Of a stretch of DNA of 20,378 bases, positions 1 through 6,534 are shown in pieces. The notes beneath the pieces were generated by a model. That model searched no databases and was not told the origin of the DNA. It saw only the letters and a program-made list of their open reading frames with translations. How positions within the stretch are numbered: the first letter of the stretch is position 1; the number at the start of each line of letters is the position of its first letter. The translations under genes and the position numbers were made by a program. The DNA is from a virus, in the IMG/VR virus record IMGVR_UViG_3300037672_001842, positions 1-20,378 of that record. The stretch is one strand, 5' to 3'.

Positions 1-252
1 GATGAGTTTACGAGAGCAATGTTCAGGAACATGACCGAACCATTCCTCAGGGATGTTAAAGGAAGACGCGGTATTACTGATTTTCTAGTTGTTTGTGACG
101 AAACAAATAACACAGGAACAGTGATTGACGCTAATCGGTTTGTTGCAGATATTTACATTAAGCCTGCTCGTTCAATCAACTTCATTACTTTGAATTTTGT
201 TGCAACAAGAACAGGTGTTGAATTCTCTGAGATCGTTGGAACTGGTAACTAA
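1..252 (+). CDS. 18: Tail sheath protein gp18, C-terminal part (gene runs in from the left)
   Basis: The reading frame is open from base 1 and stops at 250-252, leaving the last 83 residues. The sequence (ending FVATRTGVEFSEIVGTGN, with the upstream LVVCDETNN and DIYIKPARSINFI blocks) matches the C-terminal domain of T4-family contractile tail sheath proteins, the part that contacts the tube and neighbouring sheath subunits. Its position directly upstream of the tail tube gene is the standard T4 order 18-19. The start lies outside the window, so length cannot be compared with the family. Identification rests on recognisable family sequence plus synteny and is fairly secure. Confidence 0.88.
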   Translation, partial: DEFTRAMFRNMTEPFLRDVKGRRGITDFLVVCDETNNTGTVIDANRFVADIYIKPARSINFITLNFVATRTGVEFSEIVGTGN

Positions 253-258
253 TAAATA
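251..258 (+). promoter_or_regulatory. Variant late promoter box (AATAAATA) before tail tube gene
   Basis: AATAAATA overlaps the gp18 stop codon and differs by one base from the T4 late consensus TATAAATA recognised by gp55. A start about 6-7 nt downstream would begin the transcript at the first bases of the purine-rich leader of gene 19. The same variant is found before uvsY at 7004-7011. It is an inference from sequence similarity only; AT-rich DNA gives such matches by chance. Confidence 0.4.
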
Positions 259-261
259 ACA

Positions 262-280
262 AAAAGAAAGAAAAACTATT
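262..280 (+). repeat. Purine-rich leader shared with the major capsid gene (copy 1)
   Basis: The bases just before the tail tube ATG read AAAAGAAAGAAAAACTATT and are identical to the bases before the gp23 ATG (5194-5212). Identity continues upstream with only one extra A (AAC followed by five rather than four A). There is no classical GGAGG Shine-Dalgarno; the A/G-rich tract probably acts as the ribosome-loading signal. Tail tube and capsid are the most abundant virion proteins of the T4 family, so a shared high-expression leader is a reasonable inference. Confidence 0.65.
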
Positions 281-802
281 ATGGCAACAGTAGACGATTT
301 TAAAGCAAAACTTATCGGTGGTGGAGCAAGGGCAAACCTTTTTAAGGCGACCATTGCTTTCCCAGCGTACGCTGCAGGAGATAGCGAACTTGCACAATTT
401 ATGTGTAAATCCGCACAACTTCCAGCCAGCGTTGTTGGTCAGATTGATGTTCCCTATCGTGGACGTCAAATGAAAATAGCCGGTGATCGTACATACGAAA
501 ACTGGTCAGTAACAATTATTAATGATACAGGGTTTGAAATTCGCGACGCAATGGAGCGTTGGCAGAATGGAATAAACTCTCACGTATCAAATGGTGGTTT
601 AACAAACCCATCTGATTACGAGGCTGATCTCGCAGTTGATCAGCTTGATAAAGCAGGGAACGTTATCAAAACTTATACATTTAGATCGGCATGGCCAGTA
701 AATGTTTCAAGTATTGAAGTAAGTAACGACTCTGCTGATACTATTGAGGAATTCACTGTTGAATTTGCTTATCAGTATTGGGAGTCAAACACCACAAGTT
801 AA
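281..802 (+). CDS. 19: Tail tube protein gp19
   Basis: This 173-residue protein is close to the 163 residues of T4 gp19 and carries the family pattern: an N-terminal helix-forming MATVDDFKAKL segment, a middle block with the RGRQMKIAGDRTYENWSV motif (roughly residues 60-80), and a C-terminal beta-rich part containing the SAWPVNVSSIEVSNDS block. It forms the hexameric rings of the inner tail tube inside the sheath. It lies 28 nt after gp18, as in T4. The start is the ATG immediately after the shared purine-rich leader; no other start in this frame gives the family N-terminus. A strong terminator follows, so gp18-gp19 form the end of a transcription unit. Compare the weaker tube-like paralogue at 6535-7002. 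Confidence 0.93.
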   Translation: MATVDDFKAKLIGGGARANLFKATIAFPAYAAGDSELAQFMCKSAQLPASVVGQIDVPYRGRQMKIAGDRTYENWSVTIINDTGFEIRDAMERWQNGINSHVSNGGLTNPSDYEADLAVDQLDKAGNVIKTYTFRSAWPVNVSSIEVSNDSADTIEEFTVEFAYQYWESNTTS

Positions 803-810
803 AACAATAG

Positions 811-842
811 AACTAGGGAGGTCCAAACCCTCCCTAGTTTTT
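811..842 (+). terminator. Rho-independent terminator after gene 19
   Basis: A perfect 11-bp inverted repeat, AACTAGGGAGG (811-821) and CCTCCCTAGTT (829-839), encloses a 7-nt loop and is followed directly by a T-rich tail (838-842, then ATTAT). It ends 3 nt before the late promoter of the portal gene, so gene 20 is isolated from upstream read-through. Confidence 0.9.
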
Positions 843-844
843 AT

Positions 845-852
845 TATAAATA
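845..852 (+). promoter_or_regulatory. Late promoter TATAAATA of the portal gene
   Basis: An exact match to the T4 late promoter core lies between the gene 19 terminator and the gene 20 ATG. Only 7 nt separate the box from the ATG at 860, so a transcript starting the usual 6-7 nt downstream would have a leader of about 0-2 nt. Confidence 0.75.
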
Positions 853-859
853 ATATATT

Positions 860-2371
860 ATGGCGATAAATTTATTTGGATTTGAAATTAGTAAAAAAGT
901 TTCACCACAGAATAGTGTTGAAGCGATCTCACCTATACCTAAGCCGACCGATGAGTCTTCATCAACGGTGGCAGTTGGAGGCGGCTACTACGGCCAATAC
1001 GTAGATCTTTCAAATACCGACACGGTTTCTGACCACGAATTAATTCGTAAATACCGTGAAACCGCAATGCAGCCTGAGTGTGATGCGGCTGTCTCTGACA
1101 TTGTTGATAGCGCGATTGCATCATCAGATCAATCTTCTCCGGTTGATTTATCTATGAGTGATTTAGACTTACCTAACAATGTAAAGAAACAAATAATTAA
1201 AGAGTTTAACCGTGTGCTAAAACTCTACAAGTTTAATAGAAATGCCTCAGAGTATTTTCGTAATTGGTATGTCGATGGTAAATCGTATTTTAATGTAATT
1301 ATTGATCCCAATAATCCTCAGAAAGGTATTATAGAACTTCGGCCAGTTGAATCGACACACATCAATAAAGTCAGGGAAGTAAAACAAGAAACTGACTCAA
1401 AGACAGGATTGGAATATGAAAAGGTTGTAGACGAATATTACGTGTATTCTCCTGATCTTGGAAATAATGCTGTTGATAAATTAAATGGGATTAAGTTTGC
1501 TAATGATGCTATTATCCAAGTTAATTCTGGAATAATGGATCCTGATAAGATCCGAACAGTTGGCCACCTTCATAAAGCAATGAAGCTAGCTAATCAGCTT
1601 CGCTATATGGAAGATTCTTTGGTTGTATATCGTGTTTCACGCGCACCAGAAAGAAGAATCTTTTATATTGATGTTGGTAACCTTCCAAAAGGTAAGGCCG
1701 AAGAATACGTTCAGCAAGTTGTTTCTCGTTATAGAAATAAGCTTGTGTATGATGCAAATACTGGAAATATTAGCGATGATCGTAGACATATGTCAATGCT
1801 TGAGGATTTTTATCTCCCTAGACGAGAGGGAGGAAGAGGAACCGAGATTACTACACTTGGTGGTGGAGAAAACTTGGGTCAGATTGAAGACGTACAGTTT
1901 TTCCAACGTAAGCTGTACCGAGCACTTAACGTTCCTGTTGCAAGGTTAGAACAGGATAACGCTTTTAGTGTCGGCCGTGCAAGTGAAGTTTCAAGAGAAG
2001 AAGTTAAATTCCAAAAGTTTATCGATCGTTTAAGGAAGAAGTTTTCTTTCATGTTAATGGATGCTTTGAGAATACAGCTCATCCTTAAAGGTGTTATTAC
2101 CGAAAAAGATTGGGGCGACATCGAAGAATCTATTAACATTAGCTTCCTTGAAGATAACTATTTTGCTGAATTAAAGGAATTTGAAATCCTTAGAGAACGT
2201 TTAGAAATGTCACAGATGCTCGAAGATATTGTTGGTAAATATATCTCTGACAAGTACGTGCGTACAGTTATACTTAAACAATCAGATGAAGATATTATGC
2301 GTTTAGACGCAGAAATTGAAGAAGAAGGTTCAGGAGATGAAGGTGATGAATTTGAAGATGAAGATATTTAA
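860..2371 (+). CDS. 20: Portal vertex protein gp20
   Basis: The 503-residue protein (T4 gp20 is 524) matches the T4 portal family. It has an N-terminal MAINLFGFEI start, the DTVSDHELIRKYRE block and the EPECDAA-like MQPECDAAVSDIVDSAI motif, the VYRVSRAPERRIFYIDVG core (about residues 255-272), the LGGGENLGQIEDV segment and the RLEQDNAFSVGRASEVSREE segment typical of the stem and clip region. The C-terminus is an acidic Glu/Asp/Gly tail. Portals form the dodecameric ring through which DNA is packaged and the neck attaches, and nucleate prohead assembly. The gene is set apart by an upstream terminator and has its own late promoter box. There is no Shine-Dalgarno sequence; the ATG at 860 is the only start giving the conserved N-terminus. 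Confidence 0.96.
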   Translation: MAINLFGFEISKKVSPQNSVEAISPIPKPTDESSSTVAVGGGYYGQYVDLSNTDTVSDHELIRKYRETAMQPECDAAVSDIVDSAIASSDQSSPVDLSMSDLDLPNNVKKQIIKEFNRVLKLYKFNRNASEYFRNWYVDGKSYFNVIIDPNNPQKGIIELRPVESTHINKVREVKQETDSKTGLEYEKVVDEYYVYSPDLGNNAVDKLNGIKFANDAIIQVNSGIMDPDKIRTVGHLHKAMKLANQLRYMEDSLVVYRVSRAPERRIFYIDVGNLPKGKAEEYVQQVVSRYRNKLVYDANTGNISDDRRHMSMLEDFYLPRREGGRGTEITTLGGGENLGQIEDVQFFQRKLYRALNVPVARLEQDNAFSVGRASEVSREEVKFQKFIDRLRKKFSFMLMDALRIQLILKGVITEKDWGDIEESINISFLEDNYFAELKEFEILRERLEMSQMLEDIVGKYISDKYVRTVILKQSDEDIMRLDAEIEEEGSGDEGDEFEDEDI

Positions 2372-2390
2372 ATCTCTAAAACAAAAAAAT

Positions 2391-2398
2391 TATAAATA
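2391..2398 (+). promoter_or_regulatory. Late promoter TATAAATA of the 135-aa core gene
   Basis: An exact TATAAATA lies 8 nt before the ATG at 2407. The predicted transcript start (about 2404-2405) leaves a leader of 2-3 nt. No Shine-Dalgarno sequence is present. The promoter would drive the core-protease-scaffold-capsid series. Confidence 0.72.
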
Positions 2399-2406
2399 GT
2401 ATTAAT

Positions 2407-2814
2407 ATGAGTGATATTGCTAAAGAATTATTTAAAAGTATTGTTACTAATACAGCTTCGCAGGAAGATTTTAGTAGCGCAATAAAACAAAAGATGGATC
2501 AAGCTGTGGATGTTCGTAAAGCCGGTATTACCGCAGGAATTTATAACCAGCAATCTACAAGCTCTGAAACTTTCGAAGAATCAGTTGAAGAAGAAATTAA
2601 CGAAGCTTCTAGCGGAGACATTGCTAAGCTTTTGAAATTTATAGCTAAAAACGGTGCAAAAGTTAAAGGCAGTGTTGCAGATTTTGGCGGCTCTAAAATT
2701 GAGTTTAGTTTTGACAAAGGTAAAATTAAGTTTGATGGAGGTAAAGATTCTGTAGAATACTTTGACAATCTTCGTGATGCTATCTCTGCGCTATCAATAG
2801 GGATGGAAGACTAA
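2407..2814 (+). CDS. Probable prohead core protein (gp67/gp68 position), family not certain
   Basis: I do not recognise this 135-residue protein with certainty. It sits between portal and protease, where T4 carries the small prohead core genes 67 and 68. The N-terminal half is helical (MSDIAKELFKSIVTNTAS, then a segment like AVDVRKAGITAGIYNQ) and is followed by a strongly acidic linker (ETFEESVEEEINEASS, about residues 55-69) and a compact C-terminal part with alternating Lys, Gly and beta residues. I-N-E66 followed by Ala67 fits the gp21 cleavage consensus and would separate the halves, as happens to T4 core proteins during maturation. The assignment is inferred from position, composition and this site. 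A late promoter box lies 8 nt upstream; the next gene follows after 16 nt. Confidence 0.6.
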   Translation: MSDIAKELFKSIVTNTASQEDFSSAIKQKMDQAVDVRKAGITAGIYNQQSTSSETFEESVEEEINEASSGDIAKLLKFIAKNGAKVKGSVADFGGSKIEFSFDKGKIKFDGGKDSVEYFDNLRDAISALSIGMED

Positions 2815-2830
2815 ACACAATAATAAAAAA

Positions 2831-3118
2831 ATGAAAATTGAACCATTAACAGTAGCAGCAGCTGCATCGCTTACTGCTGGAGCATCAAATGTAAGTGAAG
2901 CTCAACAAGTACTAGTACAAAATATTGGTACTGCTGCAGCATACGTACATATAGAAACAGGAACAACCGGAACGCGCTATGCTTCATTTTATGTTCCAAC
3001 TAAAAGTAACATCATAGTTCGTAAAGCCATCGCGGACCAAATTTTCGCATCCACTGCAGCCGCAGGAACTGGTGCAAATACTAACGTCCTATTTACTAAG
3101 CTAGGTTTTTACGGATAA
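2831..3118 (+). CDS. Small conserved-looking structural-region protein of unknown function
   Basis: This 95-residue protein is not recognised. It is rich in Ala, Thr, Val and Gly, with no transmembrane segment; predicted beta-strand stretches (QQVLVQNIGTAAAYVHIETG, TRYASFYVPTKSNIIVRKA) suggest a small beta-sandwich. It lies between the core gene and the prohead protease in an unbroken run of structural genes (16-nt and 5-nt gaps), so a virion or assembly role such as a capsid accessory protein is likely. It has no obvious gp21 cleavage site. The ATG at 2831 follows an A-run without a clear Shine-Dalgarno. Function is inferred from neighbourhood only. Confidence 0.75.
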   Translation: MKIEPLTVAAAASLTAGASNVSEAQQVLVQNIGTAAAYVHIETGTTGTRYASFYVPTKSNIIVRKAIADQIFASTAAAGTGANTNVLFTKLGFYG

Positions 3119-3123
3119 AAGCT

Positions 3124-3768
3124 ATGAAATTAATTACGGAACATTTAGATAAGCTTGAGTATATTACTGAAGCGAAAGATAACGGTGAAAAGAACGTTTT
3201 CATTGAAGGAATTTTTATGCAAGCGGAGCAACAAAACCGCAATAAACGTATTTACCCCAAAGCTGTGTTAGAATCAGCGTGCGGAAAATATGTAAAAGAA
3301 CAAGTTAAAACTGGTCGGGCAGTTGGTGAGTTGAATCACCCCGAAGGACCAGCAATTAACTTAGATAAAGTTTCACACAGAATTACCGAACTTAATTGGG
3401 ATGGTAATAATGTTGTTGGAAAGGCACTTATACTTGATACACCAATGGGCAAAATCGTGAAAGGTCTCGTTGAAGGTGGATGTAAGTTAGGTGTCTCTAG
3501 CCGTGGTATGGGTACTGTTGAGCAAAAGGAAGGCAAAACATATGTTAAGGACGATTTCGTTCTTTCTACTGTGGATATTGTCCAAGATCCTTCTGCTCCT
3601 TCCGCCTTCGTTGAAGGTATTATGGAAGGTGTTGAATGGATTTGGGAGAATGGTCTTCTCAAACCTCAGCAAATTGAAGAATATGAGACTGAAATTAATA
3701 AAGTTCCACTTGGGCGCGTAAGCGAAGCTCAGGAACGGATCTTCAATGATTTCCTCTCCAAACTCTAA
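3124..3768 (+). CDS. 21: Prohead core protease gp21
   Basis: The 214-residue protein (T4 gp21 is 212) belongs to the T4 prohead protease family (peptidase family U9/S80, herpesvirus-assemblin-like fold). The probable catalytic His72 lies in GELNHP and the nucleophile is Ser125 or Ser126 in KLGVSSRGMG; the DIVQDPSAPSAFVEG block (about 152-165) is also conserved. The enzyme cuts scaffold, core and capsid proteins after (L/I)-x-E once the prohead is complete, then cuts itself. Possible self-cleavage sites are I-T-E16 before Ala17 and I-M-E168 before Gly169. The gene starts 5 nt after the preceding gene and ends 16 nt before the gp22 start. Identification is secure; residue roles are assigned by family analogy. 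Confidence 0.95.
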   Translation: MKLITEHLDKLEYITEAKDNGEKNVFIEGIFMQAEQQNRNKRIYPKAVLESACGKYVKEQVKTGRAVGELNHPEGPAINLDKVSHRITELNWDGNNVVGKALILDTPMGKIVKGLVEGGCKLGVSSRGMGTVEQKEGKTYVKDDFVLSTVDIVQDPSAPSAFVEGIMEGVEWIWENGLLKPQQIEEYETEINKVPLGRVSEAQERIFNDFLSKL

Positions 3769-3784
3769 ATTAAAACAAGAAAAT

Positions 3785-5179
3785 ATGTCAGAAGAAAACC
3801 AAATTATAGAAGACGTAGAGGAAAAGGACCTTGTTGAGAATCAGGAGCTTGTGCAGGATAATCCTGAAGAAGTTGCTGAGGATACAAGTCAAACTTTAAC
3901 TCAAGCCGTCGTAGACGCACTTCTAGGCGAAGCCAAGAAGAATGAATCCGAAGAAGAGTCAGATGACGATTCTAAAGATGATGAAGAAGAAATGGAAGAA
4001 GCTAAAGCCAAGACAGAAGAAGAGTCAGAAGACGATTCAGAAGAAGTGGAAGAAGCTAAAGCCAAGACAGAAGAAGAAGATCCCGAGGAAGAGGAAGAAG
4101 AATCTGCTGAAGAAGATGAAGAGGTAGAAGAATCTGCCGACGACTCTGATGAAGTAGAAGAAGTTAGCCTTCCAGGTGTTAAAACTAAAGCAGGTTATCT
4201 TGCTGCAAGTTTTGATGCTCTTAAGGGCATGAAGAAATCACAACTCGTTAGTGCTTATAAAGGTATTAATGTGAGTGAAGATGAAGGTGAAGTAGAAGTG
4301 CCAAAGACAAAGGCAGATATTATCAACGCAATGTATGGTCAACTTAAGGCTATGAAAAAGGATCAATTGACTGCCTCTTATAAGGCTATTCAAGATTCTT
4401 GCGGTGGTATGCATGAGGAACTTGAGACTGAAAGCTATGCTGAAGATCTTAAAGTTCTTGCCGACTCTGAACAGGAATTGACCGAAGGCTTTAAAGCTAA
4501 GGTTGCTACTCTGTTTGAAGGTGCTATTGCAAACCGTGTTGTCGAGATCAAAGAATCTCTTGAAGCTCAATATGAGAACGATCTTCAAGAAGAAGTAGGC
4601 TACATTCGTGAGTCTCTCGTCACTAAGATTGATGATTATCTTTCTTATGTGGTAGAAACTTGGATCGAAGAAAACCAGGAGTTTGTTGATAACAAGCTTC
4701 GCACTGACATCACAGAAAACTTCATGAAAGCTCTTCAAGGTGTTTTCACAGAACACTACATCGAAGTACCTGATTCTAAGGTTGATCTTGTTGATCAACT
4801 TTCAGAGGAAGTTGCTTCTGTTAAAGAATCCCTCGTAGATGTTGAGGAAAAGAATGTTACTCTTGCTGAAGAACTTGAAAGTCTTCATCGGGAAAAGATT
4901 CTTTCTGAGGCTACTACTGATTTGGCTTCCACGCAAGTCGCTAAACTCTCTTCTCTTATTGAAGAAGTTGACTTTGTAGATGCAGATACATTTGCATCTA
5001 AGGTAGCTGTAATTAAAGAAGGATTCTTCTCAGATTCTGATTCGAAAGAAGAAGAAGTCATTACTGAATCAACTGATTCAACTAACGTAAAAACAATCGT
5101 CGAGGGAGAAATTGATCCTAATAGCAAGTTGTCTGGTGACATGCAACGCTATATTTCAACTCTTTCTCGCTTCAAATAA
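3785..5179 (+). CDS. 22: Prohead scaffolding core protein gp22
   Basis: From the ATG at 3785 the protein has 464 residues, much longer than T4 gp22 (269). An upstream ATG at 3746 in the same frame lies inside gene 21 and is less likely. Residues 1-130 are extremely acidic and contain a tandem repeat (EEAKAKTEEE twice). A pair of 29-residue repeats follows at about 133-161 and 174-202 (KTKA...LK.MKK.QL...YK.I). The rest is long helical coiled-coil-like sequence (about 230-375), ending in the QRYISTLSRFK tail. The scaffold fills the prohead interior and is degraded by gp21; matching sites include LGE49-A, LTE234-G, LFE245-G, LSE375-A and IVE440-G. Assignment rests on position between 21 and 23, composition and the C-terminal pattern. 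Confidence 0.9.
   Translation: MSEENQIIEDVEEKDLVENQELVQDNPEEVAEDTSQTLTQAVVDALLGEAKKNESEEESDDDSKDDEEEMEEAKAKTEEESEDDSEEVEEAKAKTEEEDPEEEEEESAEEDEEVEESADDSDEVEEVSLPGVKTKAGYLAASFDALKGMKKSQLVSAYKGINVSEDEGEVEVPKTKADIINAMYGQLKAMKKDQLTASYKAIQDSCGGMHEELETESYAEDLKVLADSEQELTEGFKAKVATLFEGAIANRVVEIKESLEAQYENDLQEEVGYIRESLVTKIDDYLSYVVETWIEENQEFVDNKLRTDITENFMKALQGVFTEHYIEVPDSKVDLVDQLSEEVASVKESLVDVEEKNVTLAEELESLHREKILSEATTDLASTQVAKLSSLIEEVDFVDADTFASKVAVIKEGFFSDSDSKEEEVITESTDSTNVKTIVEGEIDPNSKLSGDMQRYISTLSRFK
3950..4069 (+). repeat. Imperfect tandem repeat in the acidic region of gene 22
   Basis: Two adjacent units, 3950-4015 (66 nt) and 4016-4069 (54 nt), share the ends GAAGAAGAGTCAGA and GAAGAAGCTAAAGCCAAGAC. 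They differ by a 12-nt stretch in the middle. The run TGGAAGAAGCTAAAGCC and its continuation recur exactly 54 nt apart (3993 and 4047). The repeat stays in frame and encodes the duplicated acidic EEAKAKTEEE block, consistent with slippage-driven expansion of the scaffold. Confidence 0.8.
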
Positions 5180-5193
5180 CCCAACCAAACAAC

Positions 5194-5212
5194 AAAAGAA
5201 AGAAAAACTATT
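5194..5212 (+). repeat. Purine-rich leader shared with the tail tube gene (copy 2)
   Basis: AAAAGAAAGAAAAACTATT directly before the gp23 ATG is identical to 262-280 before gene 19. Upstream of it lies a C/A-rich stretch (CCCAACCAAACAAC) but no clear TATAAATA box, only the weak CAAATAAC at the gene 22 stop. It probably acts as the translation signal of the capsid gene. Confidence 0.65.
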
Positions 5213-6463
5213 ATGCTAAACGCAGAAAAAGAACTACAAAAATGGGCTCCCGTGCTTGAGCACGCTGACGCTCCCGCTATCACTGATAGCTATAAGAAGG
5301 CTGTTACAGCCAAACTACTCGAGAACACTGAAGTTGCACTCCGTGAGGAGTCTGCCGCATCTTCATTCGGTGTTTTAAGCGAGGGACAGACCCAAACGTC
5401 TGCTGCTGTTAACCCTGATCCAGTGCTTATCTCATTGGTTCGCCGTGCAATGCCTAACCTCATCGCTTATGATGTCGCTGGTGTCCAGCCTATGTCTGGT
5501 CCTACTGGTCTCATCTTCGCAATGAAGGCTCGTGTTGGTCACGCTTCAAATGCAATCGCGACGTCTGATGCTGAAGCACTCTTCAATGAGGCTGACACAG
5601 ACTTCTCTGGTGCTGGTACACAGAGCGCTAAGGGACTCTTTGATTCCCCTGCTACTATCACTACAGGAACTGGTATCACTACAGCTACTGGTGAAGCTTC
5701 CTCTTCGCTTGCGAATATGGGTTTCACTATCGAAAAGTCGACTGTTACTGCTAAGACTCGTCAGCTCAAAGCTGAGTACACCATGGAGCTTGCTCAAGAC
5801 CTCAAAGCTGTTCACGGCCTTGATGCTGAGTCTGAGCTTGCTAACATCCTTTCCGGTGAGATCCTTGCGGAAATCAACCGTGAGGTTATCCGTAACATCG
5901 TTGTTACTGGTAAGGAAGCTGGTATTGGTGTTAAACACGAGTTTGACCTTAAGACACAAGCCGACGGCCGTTGGGCTGTTGAGAAATTCCAGTCATTGAT
6001 CTTCCAGATCGAGAAGGAAGCCAACCAAATTGCATTAGAAACACGTCGTGGTAAGGGTAACTTCGTTATCTGCTCAAGCAACGTTGCTTCTGCACTTGCT
6101 GCTGGTGGTCAACTTAAGTTTGGCGGAGAAGGTGAAATTGCTGTTGATGCTGCTGGTAATACATTTGCTGGTACACTCAATGGAAGCCTGAAAGTGTATG
6201 TTGACCCATATGCTACATCTGACTACGCCACTGTTGGTTATAAGGGAACTTCCCCATATGACGCTGGTGTGTTCTACTGCCCGTACGTTCCTCTTACTAT
6301 GGTTCGTGCTGTTGGAGAGAACAACTTCCAGCCGAAGATTGCATTTAAGACACGTTACGGTCTTGTTGCTAACCCAATGGTTACACTTAATGGTCTTGGT
6401 GCTGCTAATAGTAACCCATACTTCCGTACATTCCGCGTTAAGAACATTAACACACTTGTTTAA
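5213..6463 (+). CDS. 23: Major capsid protein gp23
   Basis: The 416-residue precursor belongs to the T4 gp23 family: an N-terminal propeptide, then NPDPVLISLVRRAMPNLIAYDVAGVQPM and the PTGLIFAMKARV block (residues about 67-110), the ELAQDLKAVHGLDAESELANILS helix region, and a C-terminal KTRYGLVANPMV segment. It forms the hexamers of the icosahedral head in an HK97-type fold. The best gp21 site is L55-S-E57 before Gly58, giving a mature protein of about 359 residues. This is shorter than T4 gp23 (521, cut after residue 65) and suggests the peripheral insertion domain is reduced. Synonymous codon use is richer in C-ending codons (GTC, ATC, CTC) than in neighbouring genes, fitting very high expression. 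It is followed by a strong terminator. Confidence 0.96.
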   Translation: MLNAEKELQKWAPVLEHADAPAITDSYKKAVTAKLLENTEVALREESAASSFGVLSEGQTQTSAAVNPDPVLISLVRRAMPNLIAYDVAGVQPMSGPTGLIFAMKARVGHASNAIATSDAEALFNEADTDFSGAGTQSAKGLFDSPATITTGTGITTATGEASSSLANMGFTIEKSTVTAKTRQLKAEYTMELAQDLKAVHGLDAESELANILSGEILAEINREVIRNIVVTGKEAGIGVKHEFDLKTQADGRWAVEKFQSLIFQIEKEANQIALETRRGKGNFVICSSNVASALAAGGQLKFGGEGEIAVDAAGNTFAGTLNGSLKVYVDPYATSDYATVGYKGTSPYDAGVFYCPYVPLTMVRAVGENNFQPKIAFKTRYGLVANPMVTLNGLGAANSNPYFRTFRVKNINTLV

Positions 6464-6488
6464 TACGGCGGTTTAAAAACCTAAATTT

Positions 6489-6520
6489 AAGAGGGTCCTT
6501 GAAAGAGGGCCCTCTTTTTT
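6489..6520 (+). terminator. Rho-independent terminator after gene 23
   Basis: AAGAGGGTCC (6489-6498) pairs with GGGCCCTCTT (6507-6516) with one T-G wobble, around an 8-nt loop; a run of six T (6515-6520) follows. It closes the head gene unit. The next late promoter begins 2 nt later. Confidence 0.9.
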
Positions 6521-6521
6521 G

Positions 6522-6529
6522 TATAAATA
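6522..6529 (+). promoter_or_regulatory. Late promoter TATAAATA of the tube-like gene
   Basis: An exact late box lies immediately after the gp23 terminator. Only 5 nt separate it from the ATG at 6535, so the predicted start falls on or beside the A of the ATG and the transcript would be leaderless. Confidence 0.75.
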
Positions 6530-6534
6530 CATGT

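Noticed and set aside
1623-1949. 108-codon alternative + frame inside gene 20
   Set aside because: It overlaps conserved portal core sequence and its translation has no recognisable pattern.
3746-3784. Longer start of gp22 at 3746
   Set aside because: The extra residues overlap the end of gene 21; ATG 3785 gives an acidic start consistent with scaffold proteins and follows an A-rich leader.
4238-4798. A 186-codon open frame on the minus strand inside gene 22
   Set aside because: It lies wholly opposite the scaffold gene; the repeated GAA/GCT/CTT codons of gp22 deplete stop codons on the other strand. Its hydrophobic, Phe-rich translation looks like no protein and there is no promoter or ribosome site.
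5532-5999. 155-codon +2 frame and matching minus-strand frames inside gene 23
   Set aside because: These are shadows of the biased codon use of the capsid gene; translations are Leu/Ser-rich low-complexity sequence.
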